Positions 8,598-19,900 of a stretch of 64,000 nt of DNA are shown here, one piece after another (the stretch's first letter is position 1; every line of letters begins with the position of its first letter). A model generated the notes under the pieces. It saw nothing but the letters and a program-made list of their open reading frames with translations, did not search any database and was not told where the DNA came from. The translations under genes and the position numbers were made by a program. The stretch comes from Mantamonas sphyraenae. Lineage: Eukaryota > CRuMs > Mantamonadidae. The DNA is taken from assembly GCA_026936335.1 (NCBI GenBank), contig JAPMXV010000056.1:124001-188000 (forward strand), given 5' to 3'.

Positions 8598-10400
8598 TCA
8601 CACTTCGATTTCCTCACCCTGGTCCGCCACCGCCTTTTGTGAATCCGCCTCCCCTTCACCCTCATCTTCCACGTCCATGTCTGCCAATGCCTTGAGGCCC
8701 GCGTCCAGTCGCGCTTGCTTTGTGCGGTCCAGATGCACAAAGTAGCCGATGGTGAGTGCAAAGAACACCGAGGCGATGGAAGCCATGACATACTGCAGCG
8801 TCTCAGCAGACAGGCCGCCCTGATCGATGGCCGCGGCGCTCGAAACCAGCGTGATGACGTTGGAGCCGTGGCGCAGAATCCACTTCCAGCCAGTCACACG
8901 CCCCATCACCGAGTTGTCAACAATGAGAAGGAGCACTGTGTCGCACACCATGGCCGTCATGCCCATTCCCACCGCCTTGAGGGCATTGCCCGCGTACAGC
9001 AGCGCAATGTTGGTTTCCAACGAGGCAGCATCGCCCAGACCAGGCATCAGAGCAAGCCCCACCGCCACAAACAGGAAGCCAAAGGAAATGCAGCGACGCA
9101 TGATGCTGTGTGAATGGCGCGCGTAGTGCATGACAACAACGGGACCAATGCCGATGCACACGCCTTCGATGGCAAACACTGCCCCCAGGGTGATGCTCTG
9201 CACATCCGCAGGCAGCCGCGTCTTGATCAGCATGATGTTGAGCAGGTCTGTGTTGCCCCACACAAAGGAACCCAGCGCACGACACGACACAACCACAAGG
9301 ATGTACTTGTGCGACCACAGGAAGGCCATCACAAAGCGCGTGTCCTCCCAGAACGAGCTGCCACGCACCTCCTTGTTGGGCATCCCTGCAGATGCGCTTG
9401 CGGCTGCAGCCACCAGAGGCGTCTTGTCTGCCATGGCTGCCTCCACTGCGGCCTCATCCATTTCCAAGTCTTCGCTTGCCACCTCGCCCGCCAGAGCCTC
9501 GCCGTCGTCCTGCGACACAGACGACCATCCCACCTCACCACCACCAGCCGTCACGGTGTTGCCTGCCACACCCAATAGAACTGCACCCGCCTGCGAGCTG
9601 CCCATTTCCTCGTCCTCCTGGTCTTCCAGCAAAGTGTGCGTTTCGGCGAACCCGAGACTCGGATCCAGATTGCGTGCACGCAGCAGCATGAAAAAGCCCA
9701 ATAGGTACGTGGCCGAGTCGATGGAGAAGCACACAAGCGGAGGTAACGCAGATGCGGCAAGACCACCGAGAGCAGAGCCTACAAACAGCTGCACACACCA
9801 TGTCGTGCTCAATACCGAGTTGGCAATCGGCACGTCCCGCTTGGGCACCAGACGAGGAATCAGACCCGACTGGCACGGCCCCGTGGCACTCTCCAGTGTG
9901 CTATGTACAAAGGTGACCAGCAGAATGAGCGCATAGTTGTCCTGTACCGCTGCGTACACGGGAACAATCAGTGCACGCGCCCCAATCGTCACCAGCAGCA
10001 CATCAAAACGGTTCTTGCGGTCGGCAATGACTCCAGACACGTTGGAAAACAACACCTGCGAAAGGAGAAACACCAACGAGTAGCCCGTCAGCGCCCAGGC
10101 CGACGGATTGATCAAGCCGATGAGACGTAGACACGCCAGGTACGTGAACCACACGCCCAGCTCGCTCACTGCCACAGACAGAAACAGTCCTCGAAAAGCA
10201 GGGTTCTCAATCACAATCCTGCTGTACGGGTTGCGCATCCAAAAGGACCTTTGCCGGGGTCCCGGGATTTCCCCGAAAACCTGCGCCTTGGCCGGACCCA
10301 GCACTTGCATCTCCTCGCCCACGGAATCCATGGATGACCTGGGCGACCCGTTTTGCGATATGGAAGGGGTCTCTTCCCTCCTGCTGCTGTCGTGCGTCAT
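8598..10400 (-). CDS. Bacterial-type MFS transporter, paralogue 1
   Basis: Single-exon 600-aa major facilitator. The membrane part starts near residue 60 (NPAFRGLFLSVAVSELGVWF). It continues with the MFS loop motif GVIADRKNRFDVLL, then GLIPRLVPKRDVPIANSVLS, and ends with more spans and an acidic cytosolic tail. A polar, acidic central loop of about 90 residues separates the two six-helix halves. Best matched by recall to the bacterial MFS_3/enterobactin-exporter type, where the ALLPRLVPRERLxxANALL signature is typical. Two related genes lie at 36886-38370 and 38561-40142. Substrate unknown; export of a small molecule is the family expectation. N- and C-terminal extensions are eukaryote-like additions. 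Confidence 0.8.
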   Translation of the reverse strand: MTHDSSRREETPSISQNGSPRSSMDSVGEEMQVLGPAKAQVFGEIPGPRQRSFWMRNPYSRIVIENPAFRGLFLSVAVSELGVWFTYLACLRLIGLINPSAWALTGYSLVFLLSQVLFSNVSGVIADRKNRFDVLLVTIGARALIVPVYAAVQDNYALILLVTFVHSTLESATGPCQSGLIPRLVPKRDVPIANSVLSTTWCVQLFVGSALGGLAASALPPLVCFSIDSATYLLGFFMLLRARNLDPSLGFAETHTLLEDQEDEEMGSSQAGAVLLGVAGNTVTAGGGEVGWSSVSQDDGEALAGEVASEDLEMDEAAVEAAMADKTPLVAAAASASAGMPNKEVRGSSFWEDTRFVMAFLWSHKYILVVVSCRALGSFVWGNTDLLNIMLIKTRLPADVQSITLGAVFAIEGVCIGIGPVVVMHYARHSHSIMRRCISFGFLFVAVGLALMPGLGDAASLETNIALLYAGNALKAVGMGMTAMVCDTVLLLIVDNSVMGRVTGWKWILRHGSNVITLVSSAAAIDQGGLSAETLQYVMASIASVFFALTIGYFVHLDRTKQARLDAGLKALADMDVEDEGEGEADSQKAVADQGEEIEV

Positions 10401-10499
10401 TCAGAGCGGTGGTTGGCTCTTGCTCAGCACAAGGGATGGCAGGAAAAAGTTGACGGCGCCCGTGCAACTTATCCGCTGCAAGATCCACCCACCCATCTC

Positions 10500-10549
10500 G
10501 AGACGCGACGAGAAACGTATACTATAGAGTGCAATATATGCACCTGCCT
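10500..10549 (-). promoter_or_regulatory. AT-rich segment upstream of MFS paralogue 1
   Basis: The gap between the end of cullin-3 (10550) and the MFS start (10400) contains ATATATTG and CTATAGTATA on the minus strand, about 110-145 bp upstream of the ATG. This is one of very few TATA-like strings in an otherwise GC-rich window. Promoter role is only a guess. Confidence 0.25.
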
Positions 10550-13264
10550 TCACGCCAGGTAGCTGTACATTTTACGGTCCTGGTTGCGTTCCAGATAGTC
10601 ACGCTCGATCAGACTCTCAATCCTCCTCTTGATGGCGTTGGAGGTGACTGGGAAGCGGTGCATGAGCATGCGAGCCACCTCTAGGATGAGTTTGGAATGC
10701 TCCTCCACCTTGCGCGTCTTCATGACACGCACAATCGCCGCCTCGATCTCGTGGTTGCGATCCTCGTCCACCTTTTGCCGCACCTCTTTTGTTTCGCCAT
10801 CGCTCTGCTTCTGCGACGACGCCGCCGTGATCTTGACGTGGCGAGAGCGCGACGAAAAGGCTGTGTTGACCGAAAACACATCGGTGTCCTCGATGCGCTT
10901 GCTGTCGGGCTCCTTGAGCAGAATCTTGCTGCGTGACGACGTCAGGATGGCCAGCTGGCGTTTGAGGTCGCGCGGCTGGATCTTGGTTTGCTTGGCAATG
11001 TCGTCAAAGGTCAGCGAGTCCTGGTCGTTGAAGAGCAGCAGGAGGACCATCTGATATGTGCTGCAACTCAGCTCCTTCACGCCTCCCTTCTTGGACCCGT
11101 TGAACGTGGCACGCAGTTCCGCCGTGCCCATGTTGGTTTGCCACGTCAGCACACGACCCGTGTGCACACTCAGGTAATACTCGCGGAATGCGGCGCACGA
11201 CGCCGTGAGCACGTCCGGCAGCAGGCACTCTTCCACCTCGTGGGTGGGCCAGAATCCCTTGGTCAGCACAGACACGCGCAGGTCCACGGGGATGGTTTCG
11301 CCACGGCCCTGCAGCCACTCGTTGAACTGATCGCGTCCGTCGTTGGACAGGCGCATGTCTGTAAACATGCCCTCAAACTTGCTTGTGAACTGGTAGCCGC
11401 ACTCTGTTTTGAGCTTGGAGATCATCTGGCGCTCTGCGTCGTCGCTCACCGATCGCCCAAGCAGCAGTCGCTTGGCCAGGTGCTGTTTGTAGTACGTCTC
11501 AAACAGGTCCTTCTCCTGCAGGAAGCGGAACACGCTGATCGTCTTGTCCAACACCGACTCCACCTCCTCCTCCGTCATGCCCTTCAGGCCCTTCTTGAGC
11601 TTGTGGTCGATAAACAGCGAGATGTACTCTGCCCCACGGCGCGACATGTTGACAAAGTACTCAAAGGCCTGGTGCACACTCTGCACAAACTTGGAATCCT
11701 CGCCCAGCGCATGTGTGGTGATGCGATCGTACTTGTCCATCAGCTGGATCAGCGAATCGACATAGTCCACCGCTTTGACGTCGTCGTGCTCGGCCAGGGC
11801 CTTGCCCGTGTCACGCAGGTACGTGGACATCTGCGTGCGCATCAGCTCGTGGCCACCCTCCACACGTCCGAACAGATCGTACATGCGCTTCAAATCCTCC
11901 AGCTTCTCGTCGCGCAACATAGCCACCAGGCCACTGTTTTCCATTTTGGCCAGCGTCTCCATGTGTGTGGCGATCATTTCGCGCTCCAGCACCTGCCGCA
12001 CGCCTTTCAGCGTACCCGGATCCAGGTACGAGTGCACGCGCAGGCTCTCCTCGTACAGCCTTTGTTCCACCTTTTGCATGTACTCTGCGCAGTTGCTCAC
12101 TGCAATCAGCCGGTTGCTCTCGTCGCGGTAAAAGTCTGTCGAGCTGCGCAGGAAGAAGCGTTCAAACTCGGCCACGTACACACTGTGGGTGGCGATTGTG
12201 TGCGTGACTGCGTGAGTGGCGTGAAAACAAAGCAGTTGCAGTGCGTGCACGTCTCCCGTCGTGTGGATCTCCGTGTGCTCATGTGCACGGCGGCAGCTTA
12301 CTCTTTGGTGCCCAGGCCGAGTTCCACCAGCATGCTAGTCATGCTCTTGAGCAGGGTCTGGTCAACCAGCTCGTTGTTGCGTTCAAGTTGGATGGCGCTC
12401 AACAATTGCATGCGCAGGCGGTCTCGCACACGCTCGTGAAAGACGACCTGCTCCTTGAAGTGCGTCAGGCCCAGATCGTACACCGCCAAACAGTTGTTCT
12501 GCGCCACATACACGCGGTCCATGTACATGAGGATGTCACGGATCATCAACATCGACACCTTGTGGTCTGACCAGTGCTTGTTCAGCGTCGACAGAAACTG
12601 GCCGTCGTGTGCTGCCGCAACTTCGTCGCGCGCCGACCTCAGATGCCTCTTCACCAGTTCCTCCAGCCCGCGGTACAGCCGGTCGCCGTGTTTGTGCAAC
12701 ACCATGTTGTATGCGTTGCTGAAAGAATCGCGCGCAGACGTGCGAGTGAGTATGAGTGGGCATGTGTGTGTGTTTGTGTGTGTGTGCGTGTCTGTGTCTG
12801 TGCGTGTCCGTCGGGGTGCCAAGGGACGCCCAATTCCCGGTTTTGCTTGTTGCGTTAGACTCACCGGTACAACTCTTCAAAGCTCAACCCGCTGGCATTC
12901 TTGCGATGGATCTCCTCAATGGCCTTCTCCAGAAGCGCCCACGTGGTGTCGGCGTACTTCTTGTCCATGTTCTGTCCGGGCGGGGCGCCGAAACGTGTGA
13001 GAAGCGGGCACACCCAACACGGGAATTCGTTCCCACCCGTTGTCCCGCAGAGCGCGCCAACTTGCTTTGGCCCTTTTGCAGGGCCTCCGCCAGTGTATTC
13101 CTCGGCCATCTTCCAACACACGGGCAGTGGCGTGTGCACGCCGGCCGATCACGAGTGCGCGAAACGGCCGCGCGGTGAGATCACCGCACACGTATCCACA
13201 CGGCCCACAGACTTACGGACGTATTCTTGAACTGCCGGATGGTGATCTTGAGCTTCCCCGGCAT
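10550..13264 (-). CDS. CUL3: Cullin-3, scaffold of BTB-type ubiquitin ligases
   Basis: Cullin scaffold of CUL3-RING E3 ligases, binding BTB adaptors at the N-terminus and RBX1 plus NEDD8 at the C-terminus. 734 aa (human 768). Exons 13264-13217, 12971-12865, 12718-12302, 12182-10550; all phases close. The N-terminus reads [16 protein letters not shown], then [20 protein letters not shown] and [15 protein letters not shown], the CUL3-specific first helices. The middle keeps [17 protein letters not shown] and [16 protein letters not shown]. The C-terminus has [13 protein letters not shown] with the neddylation Lys, and ends [18 protein letters not shown]3 rather than CUL1 or CUL4 is supported by the N-terminal block. 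The intron 12719-12864 holds a TG tract. Confidence 0.93.
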
Positions 13265-13398
13265 AATGTGTATTCGTGTGTGCGTGTGTGTGTGTGTGTG
13301 TGGAGGGGTGGAGAGGTGGTTCAACTCGCGCACACGCGCGCAGACGGAGACAACAGCCCAGCAGCCACGTCACACACACTCGACAGACAACCCACACC

Positions 13399-14835
13399 AT
13401 GGCTGATCTTGACCTGTGTCTGCAGAAGCTGTACCGTGCCGAGGCACTCAACGAGCACGTGATCAAGGAGCTGTGCGAGCGGATGAAAGAGCTGCTGATT
13501 TACGAGAGCAACGTCAAGCACATTGATGCACCCGTGACCATTGTGGGCGACGTCCACGGGTAAGTGTGTGCTTGTGCCCCGCCATCCACGCACCACGCAA
13601 TGTAGAGGCGTCTCCTCGCTGCCGTTGTCCGCCCGAGAGGGTTTCCTCGGCATATTCGTTCTGACCCGTCGTCCGTCACCCCACACATGCAACCTCGTCC
13701 ACAGCCAATTCTACGACCTGCTGGAGCTCTTCCGTGTCGGTGGCCAGTGCCCAGACACAAACTACCTCTTCCTCGGCGACTATGTCGACCGTGGCCACTA
13801 CAGCGTCGAAACCATTTCTTTGCTCGTTTGTCTCAAGGTCCGCTACCCTGACCGCATCACCCTCCTCCGTGGCAACCACGAGTCGCGCCAGATCACACAG
13901 GTGTGTTGCTTCTTCCGTCTGCCAATCCTCCACACATGTCTCGTCTCCCCTTTGCCATCTTCCACGCCCGTGGAGCCCATTCCTCAGTTGCCCCTTTTTC
14001 CAAGCTCGCTGACGCGCCCGAAAACCTCGCCCAATCCGCGCGCCTCGCAGGTCTATGGCTTCTACGGCGAGTGCATGCGCAAGTATGGTAACGCCAACGT
14101 CTGGAAGTACTTCACCGACATGTTTGATTATCTCACCACGGCCGCGGTGGTGTCTAACCGCGTCTTTTGCGTCCACGGAGGTGTGTTTGCCTGATTTTTG
14201 CCCCTTTTTGCTACCCTCCTGCACGCCCGCCTTTTCGGCTCCTCCCGCACAGCAACCCGCGCAGCATGCACCTGTGCCGCTCGCTCCACAATGCCCCGCA
14301 CACATGCCCCACCCGTCCATTGGCACACTCCCCACTGCCGCCCTGTACCTCGTGCTCGCTCGGCCCTTCGCTAACCCTCCTTGCGCTCGTTACAGGTCTT
14401 TCGCCTTCCATCCACACCTTTGACCAGATCCGCGTCATGGACCGCTTTCAGGAGGTGCCACATGAGGGCCCTCTTACGGATCTGCTGTGGAGTGATCCGG
14501 ATCCGCAGAAGGAAGGCTATGCCCTGTCGCCGCGTGGAGCCGGTTACACGTTCGGAGAGGACGTCGTCAACAAGTTCCTCAAGGTCAATCAGGTTGAACA
14601 TATTGTGCGTGCACACCAGCTCTGCATGGACGGCTACCAGGTGCTGTGGGACGACCATGTGTCCACCGTCTGGTCTGCCCCCAACTACTGCTACCGCTGC
14701 GGCAACGTTGCCGCCATCTTGGAAATCGACGACGACGGCAACCGCTTCTACAACACCTTTACCGACGCGCCCGAGAGCGAGCGCTCCCACCCCACCGTCG
14801 ACAACACCAAGGAGGTGCCCGACTACTTCCTCTGA
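13399..14835 (+). CDS. PP2A-family Ser/Thr phosphatase catalytic subunit, PPG1-like
   Basis: Metal-dependent phosphoprotein phosphatase, 308 aa, four exons (13399-13559, 13705-13900, 14051-14180, 14396-14835), all closing in frame. It has [29 protein letters not shown] and the [11 protein letters not shown] block that line the two-metal site, and ends PDYFL, the C-terminus methylated in PP2A relatives. The N-terminus ([31 protein letters not shown]), together with [17 protein letters not shown] and [15 protein letters not shown], fits fungal PPG1 better than PP2A, PP4 or PP6. The subtype call is by remembered similarity; the phosphatase call itself is certain. It converges on SDS22, whose known partner is PP1, so adjacency need not mean partnership. 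Confidence 0.9.
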
Positions 14836-14974
14836 TTGGACAAAGGTCACCACTCTTCATGCACAAAACGAAACCACAAACAAAACCTCCAACAGACCCA
14901 TTTCTCCGTTTTCCATTCCATGCCATGGCCCGACATTCTGTCCCCCCGCACCCATCGCACCCATTCCAATACCG

Positions 14975-16546
14975 TCACTCTGTTGATGTTCGCACCACAT
15001 CGTTGGCGTCCAGCTGTTTCAAGTGTGGCAGGTACAGCAGCGCCGTCGCGCGGTACCGTACGTGCTTGGCAATCGGGTTGCCCTCCAGGTACACCGTGTC
15101 CAGGTTTTCCAGTGTCGACAGGTGCTCCAACGATTCCCACGCGGCAATGTCGTTGTCGTGGATCCAAAACTCGCGGAGCTTGCTCATGTGGTTCACGTTC
15201 TCCACCTCGGTGATCTTGTTCATGCTCACATCCAGCACCTCCATGTTGACAAGTGCCTCGAATCCCTCCAGTTTGGTCAGGCCGTTGTCTGCCAGGTGAA
15301 GCTCCACCAGATTGGTCAGACCATCCAAGCCCTCGATCTTTGTCAGCCGGTTGCTCTGCACATCCAAAATCTGCAGCTTGCTCAGGCGCTCCAGACCGGC
15401 CAGCTGCGTGATTTTGTTCTTTCCCAACCACAGCTTCTCCAGGTTGCCCGCCAGGCCGTCCAGGTTGCTGATTGTGCGGATGCGGTTCGAGCCCAGCTCC
15501 AAGCTGGTCATGTTGGTCAGCCGCTGCAGCGACACGTCCACATGCGTCAGCTTGTTGTTGATCAGAAACAGTTCTTGGATGCTCATGGGAAGCAGCCCTG
15601 TGATGTCCGACAGACTGCCTTCCTCCTCAACCACCATCGACCCGTCGTCCTCAGCAGCGGCACTTTGCGACGACGCCTGTGCGACCGATCCGGATCCCGA
15701 CTCGGCCATCTCCTCGATGTTCCAGAACGGAAAGTCCGACTCTGGGTCCAGGTTGCTCACCGAACGCAGTTCGTTGAAACTCAAGTCCAGGTACGTCAAC
15801 TTTTCCAGGTGCTCCAGACCCTCCACCACGCTCAGTTTGTTGTCGTACAGGTCCAACCACGTCAATTCGCTCAACTTTTCCAATCCCTCAACCTTTTCGA
15901 TAAAGTTGTTGCGCAGGGACAGTTGCTGGAGGGGTAAAAGTGCAGCCACAACCGTGTCAGCAACGTCCACGGCCTTGCGCGCTCATACAACCCCACCGGT
16001 GTGCACAGCCATGCACAAAGACACACAATCAAACGCATTATCTCCATAGCAACACAGCAGTGGATATCCATGCAAAGCCAGGGGGAAAACAACCGCACAG
16101 CGACCGACCCGCCGCACGCACACATGCAGATGTGCAAACGGCCCCAAGGTGAACACACAAGTCATCGAAAACACATGTACACGGTTGCACATGTGTACAT
16201 TGTCTTGGCGACTTGTGTGCGCGCAGTACGGCGTTGCAAACCAAGCAGCCGGAAACAACACAAAACGTGCGTTCCGTTCACGGTGCTCGCACAAAGAGCA
16301 CACACATTGCTGTCGTTGGCACTTTCACACGCGATAACGTGCAGTGAGGTCATGCACGAGGGCTGGGGAAACGTACAGTGCATCCAGTGGCCTCGTCAAG
16401 GTTCTGGATCTTTTTCGGATGCGGTTCGAGGCCAGGTAGATCTCCTTCAGCTCGGGAGTGATGTCGTAGCCGTCACCAATGGTCGGGATTTGGTGGAAGC
16501 TGACGTCAAGAATAGTTGTCGAGTCCTGTTCGGTGGTGTTGCTCAT
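14975..16546 (-). CDS. PPP1R7: SDS22 / PPP1R7 leucine-rich repeat regulator of PP1, frame break in repeat 1
   Basis: Leucine-rich repeat protein that binds and matures PP1 catalytic subunit. Exon 1 is 16546-16377 and exon 2 is 15925-14975 (acceptor CCCCTCCAG). Repeats of 22 residues follow the SDS22 pattern, e.g. LRNNFIEKVEGLEKLSELTW, LGSNRIRTISNLDGLAGNLE and VQSNRLTKIEGLDGLTNLVE. The LRR cap is FWIHDNDIAAWESL ... DTVYLEGNPIAKHVRYR. An acidic insert of about 55 residues (roughly residues 108-160) interrupts one repeat. In exon 1 the frame of LKEIYLASNRI must shift by +1 or -2 at an A5 run (about 16414-16418) to continue IQNLDEATGC before the splice site, giving about 372 aa. Confidence 0.87.
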
Positions 16547-16716
16547 GTTGGGTTTTGCCTGGGGCGTGTGGCGCCATCGTCCCATCGGCCCCCACTTGGA
16601 CGCTGAGGTTCACACATGCACATCGACGAGCGCGAATGCCCTTACCACTCGGCTGGGAGGGGTCCCTTTGCGTGTGGCGGGAGAGGTTGGCACGTGCGCG
16701 AGCACGGGCAACGCTG

Positions 16717-18611
16717 ATGGACATTGACGACCCCAGAGATCCGCCTGCGGTGCAGGTGGACGATGCCATGGACGAAGAAGTTGGATCGACCAGCCAGAGC
16801 ACAGACAATGCTGAGCCTGTGCAGGAGCAGCGTAGCGATAAGGCCAAAATGCCCATCGCTCTCTTTGTATTCCCCGACGATCCGCTTGCGTTGGCATCGC
16901 TGTTGGACACCAGCGAGCTGTCCTCTGTCGAAGTCTCCAGGTCCTCCGACGAGTCTGCCGATGCCCTCAGTGATACGACGTTGAGCAAGTCGTCGTCGTC
17001 GTCCTCTTCGTCGTCCGATTCCAGCGTATCCAGCAGCCGACGAGGAAGCGACGATCTGCCTGCCGCAAAATGGGAAAGCACAAACCCAGCTCAAGCGTTC
17101 TACGTCGGCTCGCAGGTGAACAAGTTCCTGGGCCTCAATCGTGGAGCTCTATACGCCAAGTTCCCTCACCTCTTCTCGCGTCCTGCCTCTCTGGAAGAGA
17201 AGCGATACCTGAAGGAAATTGGTGTGATTGGCTCTGCAAACATGGTCAAAGTCACGCTCGTGGACGCCGGCGAGATCCACGAGCTGCTTCAGGAAGAGTT
17301 CCCGCACCTGTGGGAAGAATACGACACCGGTGCACTTGGAGATAGTTCACTTTTGGTGGATGTGGCCTACAACTGGAACAATCCTTGCCCCAAGGTTCCG
17401 GTGCTTAATATGGGCCAGACCGGAGCGGAGCAAAAACGCAGGCTCCGCGCAAAATCGCATGGAGCCTCGGCGGGTGACACAGGCACAATGCTGACTTGGC
17501 ACACACATGACGGACGAAGAACCAGGCGTAGCCGTCATGCGGGCGTCCAACCGTCGAAAAGGCGCAACACGGTGGACATGTTGGCTCCGGTGCGAGACCT
17601 GGCCTCTGTGAGGTCCACAGTGGAGTCTGTGACTTTGCAACGCTCTCGTTCCAAGAGTCCGCAGTCGCGCACGCGTCCGTCCGCCGGATCCAACTCCGAT
17701 CGATCCGAATCGCCTATGGGGAAACGTAAGCGCGAGCTGCGAGAAGACGTCCTGTCCGGACACGACGAGCGCACTCGCAGCGAACCGCTCGCTCGAAGCG
17801 CATCGGTGGACGACAGTGGCATTGGAGACTCCCGTGCGTTGCACTTCCGCAGTGATCTTTATAATCGGTCTCGCGGCTCATCGGTCTCGTCGAACAAAAG
17901 GTAAGCTTACGCGAGAACGGCGCCCACCGGCGCGTTTGTTGCCCGAAACGGCGACACACCCAGAAGCTCTGCGTTTTTTTTCGTGCAACGTACGCGTAAC
18001 TTTACCCAGCAGGGGCCCAACACAACACGGCAGGCTTCGGGGCGGCTACTCACACATCACACATGGTGCACACACACATCCACAGCACTCATAGCGACAT
18101 GTACAACGAGATCTCCCTCGGGATGGAACAGGAGTGGGAGCTGGACACCGAGCGGCTCCTTTCCCCCAAACGACAGCGTAGTGAGATGGATTCCGGCTCT
18201 CGCTCGCCTGGTTCCTCCTCGGAAGCGTATCGGGAACAAGTGCTGCAGGCCGACGAGGACACTGCAGCCGTGTTGCTGGAGACGTTTCACCAAGAGATGA
18301 AACGCTCCGTCGCAAGGCTTGAGCAAGAAGTCTCCAACCTCGACGAGTACCAAAAGCACAAAGGCATGCGCGGCTCAGCTGGCCTCGGCTCCATTTCCTC
18401 CAGTCTGAATGATCTCAAAGCTCGAGTCGAATCCCTGCAGCTCGATTCTCCGGTGTCCACCCCGCCCAGTCGCCGCAGCCCGTCCCGCCAGGCCGCACCC
18501 GTCCTCATGGTCGAGGGCCAGCAGATGCTCGACAGTGTGCGCACTGTGCTCACCAATGGGACCGCCCACGACGACCTGGATTTGATGGACAAGGAGGAGG
18601 AGCAAGGGTGA
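16717..18611 (+). CDS. INI1/SMARCB1-type winged-helix domain protein
   Basis: 569 aa from two exons, 16717-17900 and 18086-18611 (phase 2; donor GTAAGC, acceptor CACAG). After an acidic and poly-Ser N-terminal region, about residues 125-185 (FYVGSQVNKFLGLNRGALYA, KFPHLFSRPASLEEKRYL, VTLVDAGEIHELLQEEF) resemble the N-terminal winged-helix domain of the SWI/SNF core subunit SMARCB1/INI1. In SMARCB1 this reads [20 protein letters not shown] ... VTLLKASEVEEIL. The SNF5 repeats that normally follow are absent. The rest is basic, Ser/Arg-rich, with apparent nuclear signals (GKRKREL). The second exon adds a helical region (QEMKRSVARLEQEVSNLDEY). Function probably nuclear; identity as a SWI/SNF subunit is unproven. 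Confidence 0.55.
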
Positions 18612-18652
18612 CGCAGTTTTTTTCTCGTCAGCCATTAATGTACCACAACGCA

Positions 18653-19862
18653 TCAATATGAGTCCACAACGCCTTGGTCGTCCACACTGTCACTGTCAAC
18701 GCCACTTGTGGTTGCGCTGTTGTCGTCGTCGTCGTCGTTGCCGTCGTGTTCCTCGTGTTCCTCGTGTTCTCGTTCTGGCAACTCGTCGAGCTCCAGTTCG
18801 CGACGCACACGCTGGTAGGTGCCCTCTGAAGACGCTTCACGAGTGCCCAAAAGCCATTGGAAGCAGTCTGTGCACAGACAGGCTCGTGGATGGTCGGCCA
18901 ATGGGCCACACAGCACGGTATATCCGCAGGCCAACGCCGCCCCACCGCACGGGATCACAATGAGACTCACCGCGAGCACAAACAGCTGCACGGGTGATTC
19001 ACCAAATCGCATGCCCATCATCAGGTCCAGCGAGCCACGCGTGGCATTCCAAGCGCTCAGCAACGGATCCCGCTCGTGCCTCACCTCCACCACCACAGGT
19101 CCCGCTTCCGCCATATTTACACGTCCCTGTTCATCCACCACCCTCTCATCGATGTCTCTCCATTCCCTCACCACCTCTTTCTCTCCAAACGGATATGTAC
19201 ACGCATGATGGCCGCTGCACAGAGGCACCTTGTCAGCTCTGGTCTCCTCACACACACACACACACACACACAAGCACACACACAAACAGGGCGCAAACTT
19301 ACAACCGAGTCGACAAACGCCATTGGTGTGGGTGGCCCACGCTGACACAAGCACGACTTGCAATCTGCCGTGTGCCCTTGAAACGGAACAGGGGCACGGC
19401 CACAGTGAGGTTCTCTTGGCCCTCCTGGCTGTCCAACTCCACATCCAAGTCCACACTCGGATCAAACGCCTTCCAAGTGCCCGTGGGCCAAGCAACAGTG
19501 CGTTCGTAGCGCAGATGCTGGTCGTCGTAGCGCTGCTGCGGCGTTTGGGCCCACACCTTCCTTTCCGCCGGGCCCATGCTGCGGTTGGCCCGAAAGTGTG
19601 CAAAGCGACCGTGCAAGTCCAGTTGAAAGTAGTAACGAGTGGACCACAGGTGCACGGCATCGGAGTATGTCTCCTGCATGCCCTCCAGCTGGCCTTGTTT
19701 CGCAAGCGCCGTGTCCAGCTGCCCCTGCGCCACAAACAGCAGTGCCCAGCCCACAGCCGTCACACTGAGCAACACAGCCACGAGAGCACACACTCTCTTC
19801 ACCTCCTTCTGTTCCCTGCGGTCCAGCGTGTCCAACACCTCGTCCAGCAACGAGCCAACCAT
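18653..19862 (-). CDS. Two-pass membrane protein, function unknown
   Basis: About 373 aa in two exons, 19862-19303 and 19214-18653 (phase 2; donor GTAAGT, acceptor GTGCAG). A first membrane span near residues 25-47 (ALVAVLLSVTAVGWALLFVA) is followed by about 200 residues of soluble, probably lumenal or extracytoplasmic sequence containing NRS and NAT sequons. A second span follows (VQLFVLAVSLIVIPCGGAAL), then CLCTDCFQWLLG, then a strongly acidic Asp/Glu tail. No family recognised; a TMEM-type protein is the most I can say. Its start codon is only 38 bp from the start of the divergent MBOAT gene. The intron contains a CA tract. Confidence 0.6.
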
Positions 19863-19900
19863 CGTCCTGACCCGTCCCCTGCCTTTGCCTCGTCGCTCGC
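19863..19900. promoter_or_regulatory. 38-bp divergent promoter gap
   Basis: Only 38 bp separate the start codons of the two-TM gene (-) and the MBOAT gene (+), unless the MBOAT gene uses its second ATG at 19943. The segment is C/T-rich on the plus strand with no TATA-like string. Any promoter must overlap the 5' coding sequence of one or both genes. Confidence 0.4.

Noticed and set aside
16001-16330. Small open frames around 16.0-16.3 kb
   Set aside because: They lie in the SDS22 intron (15926-16376); no conserved motif and rich in CACA strings.
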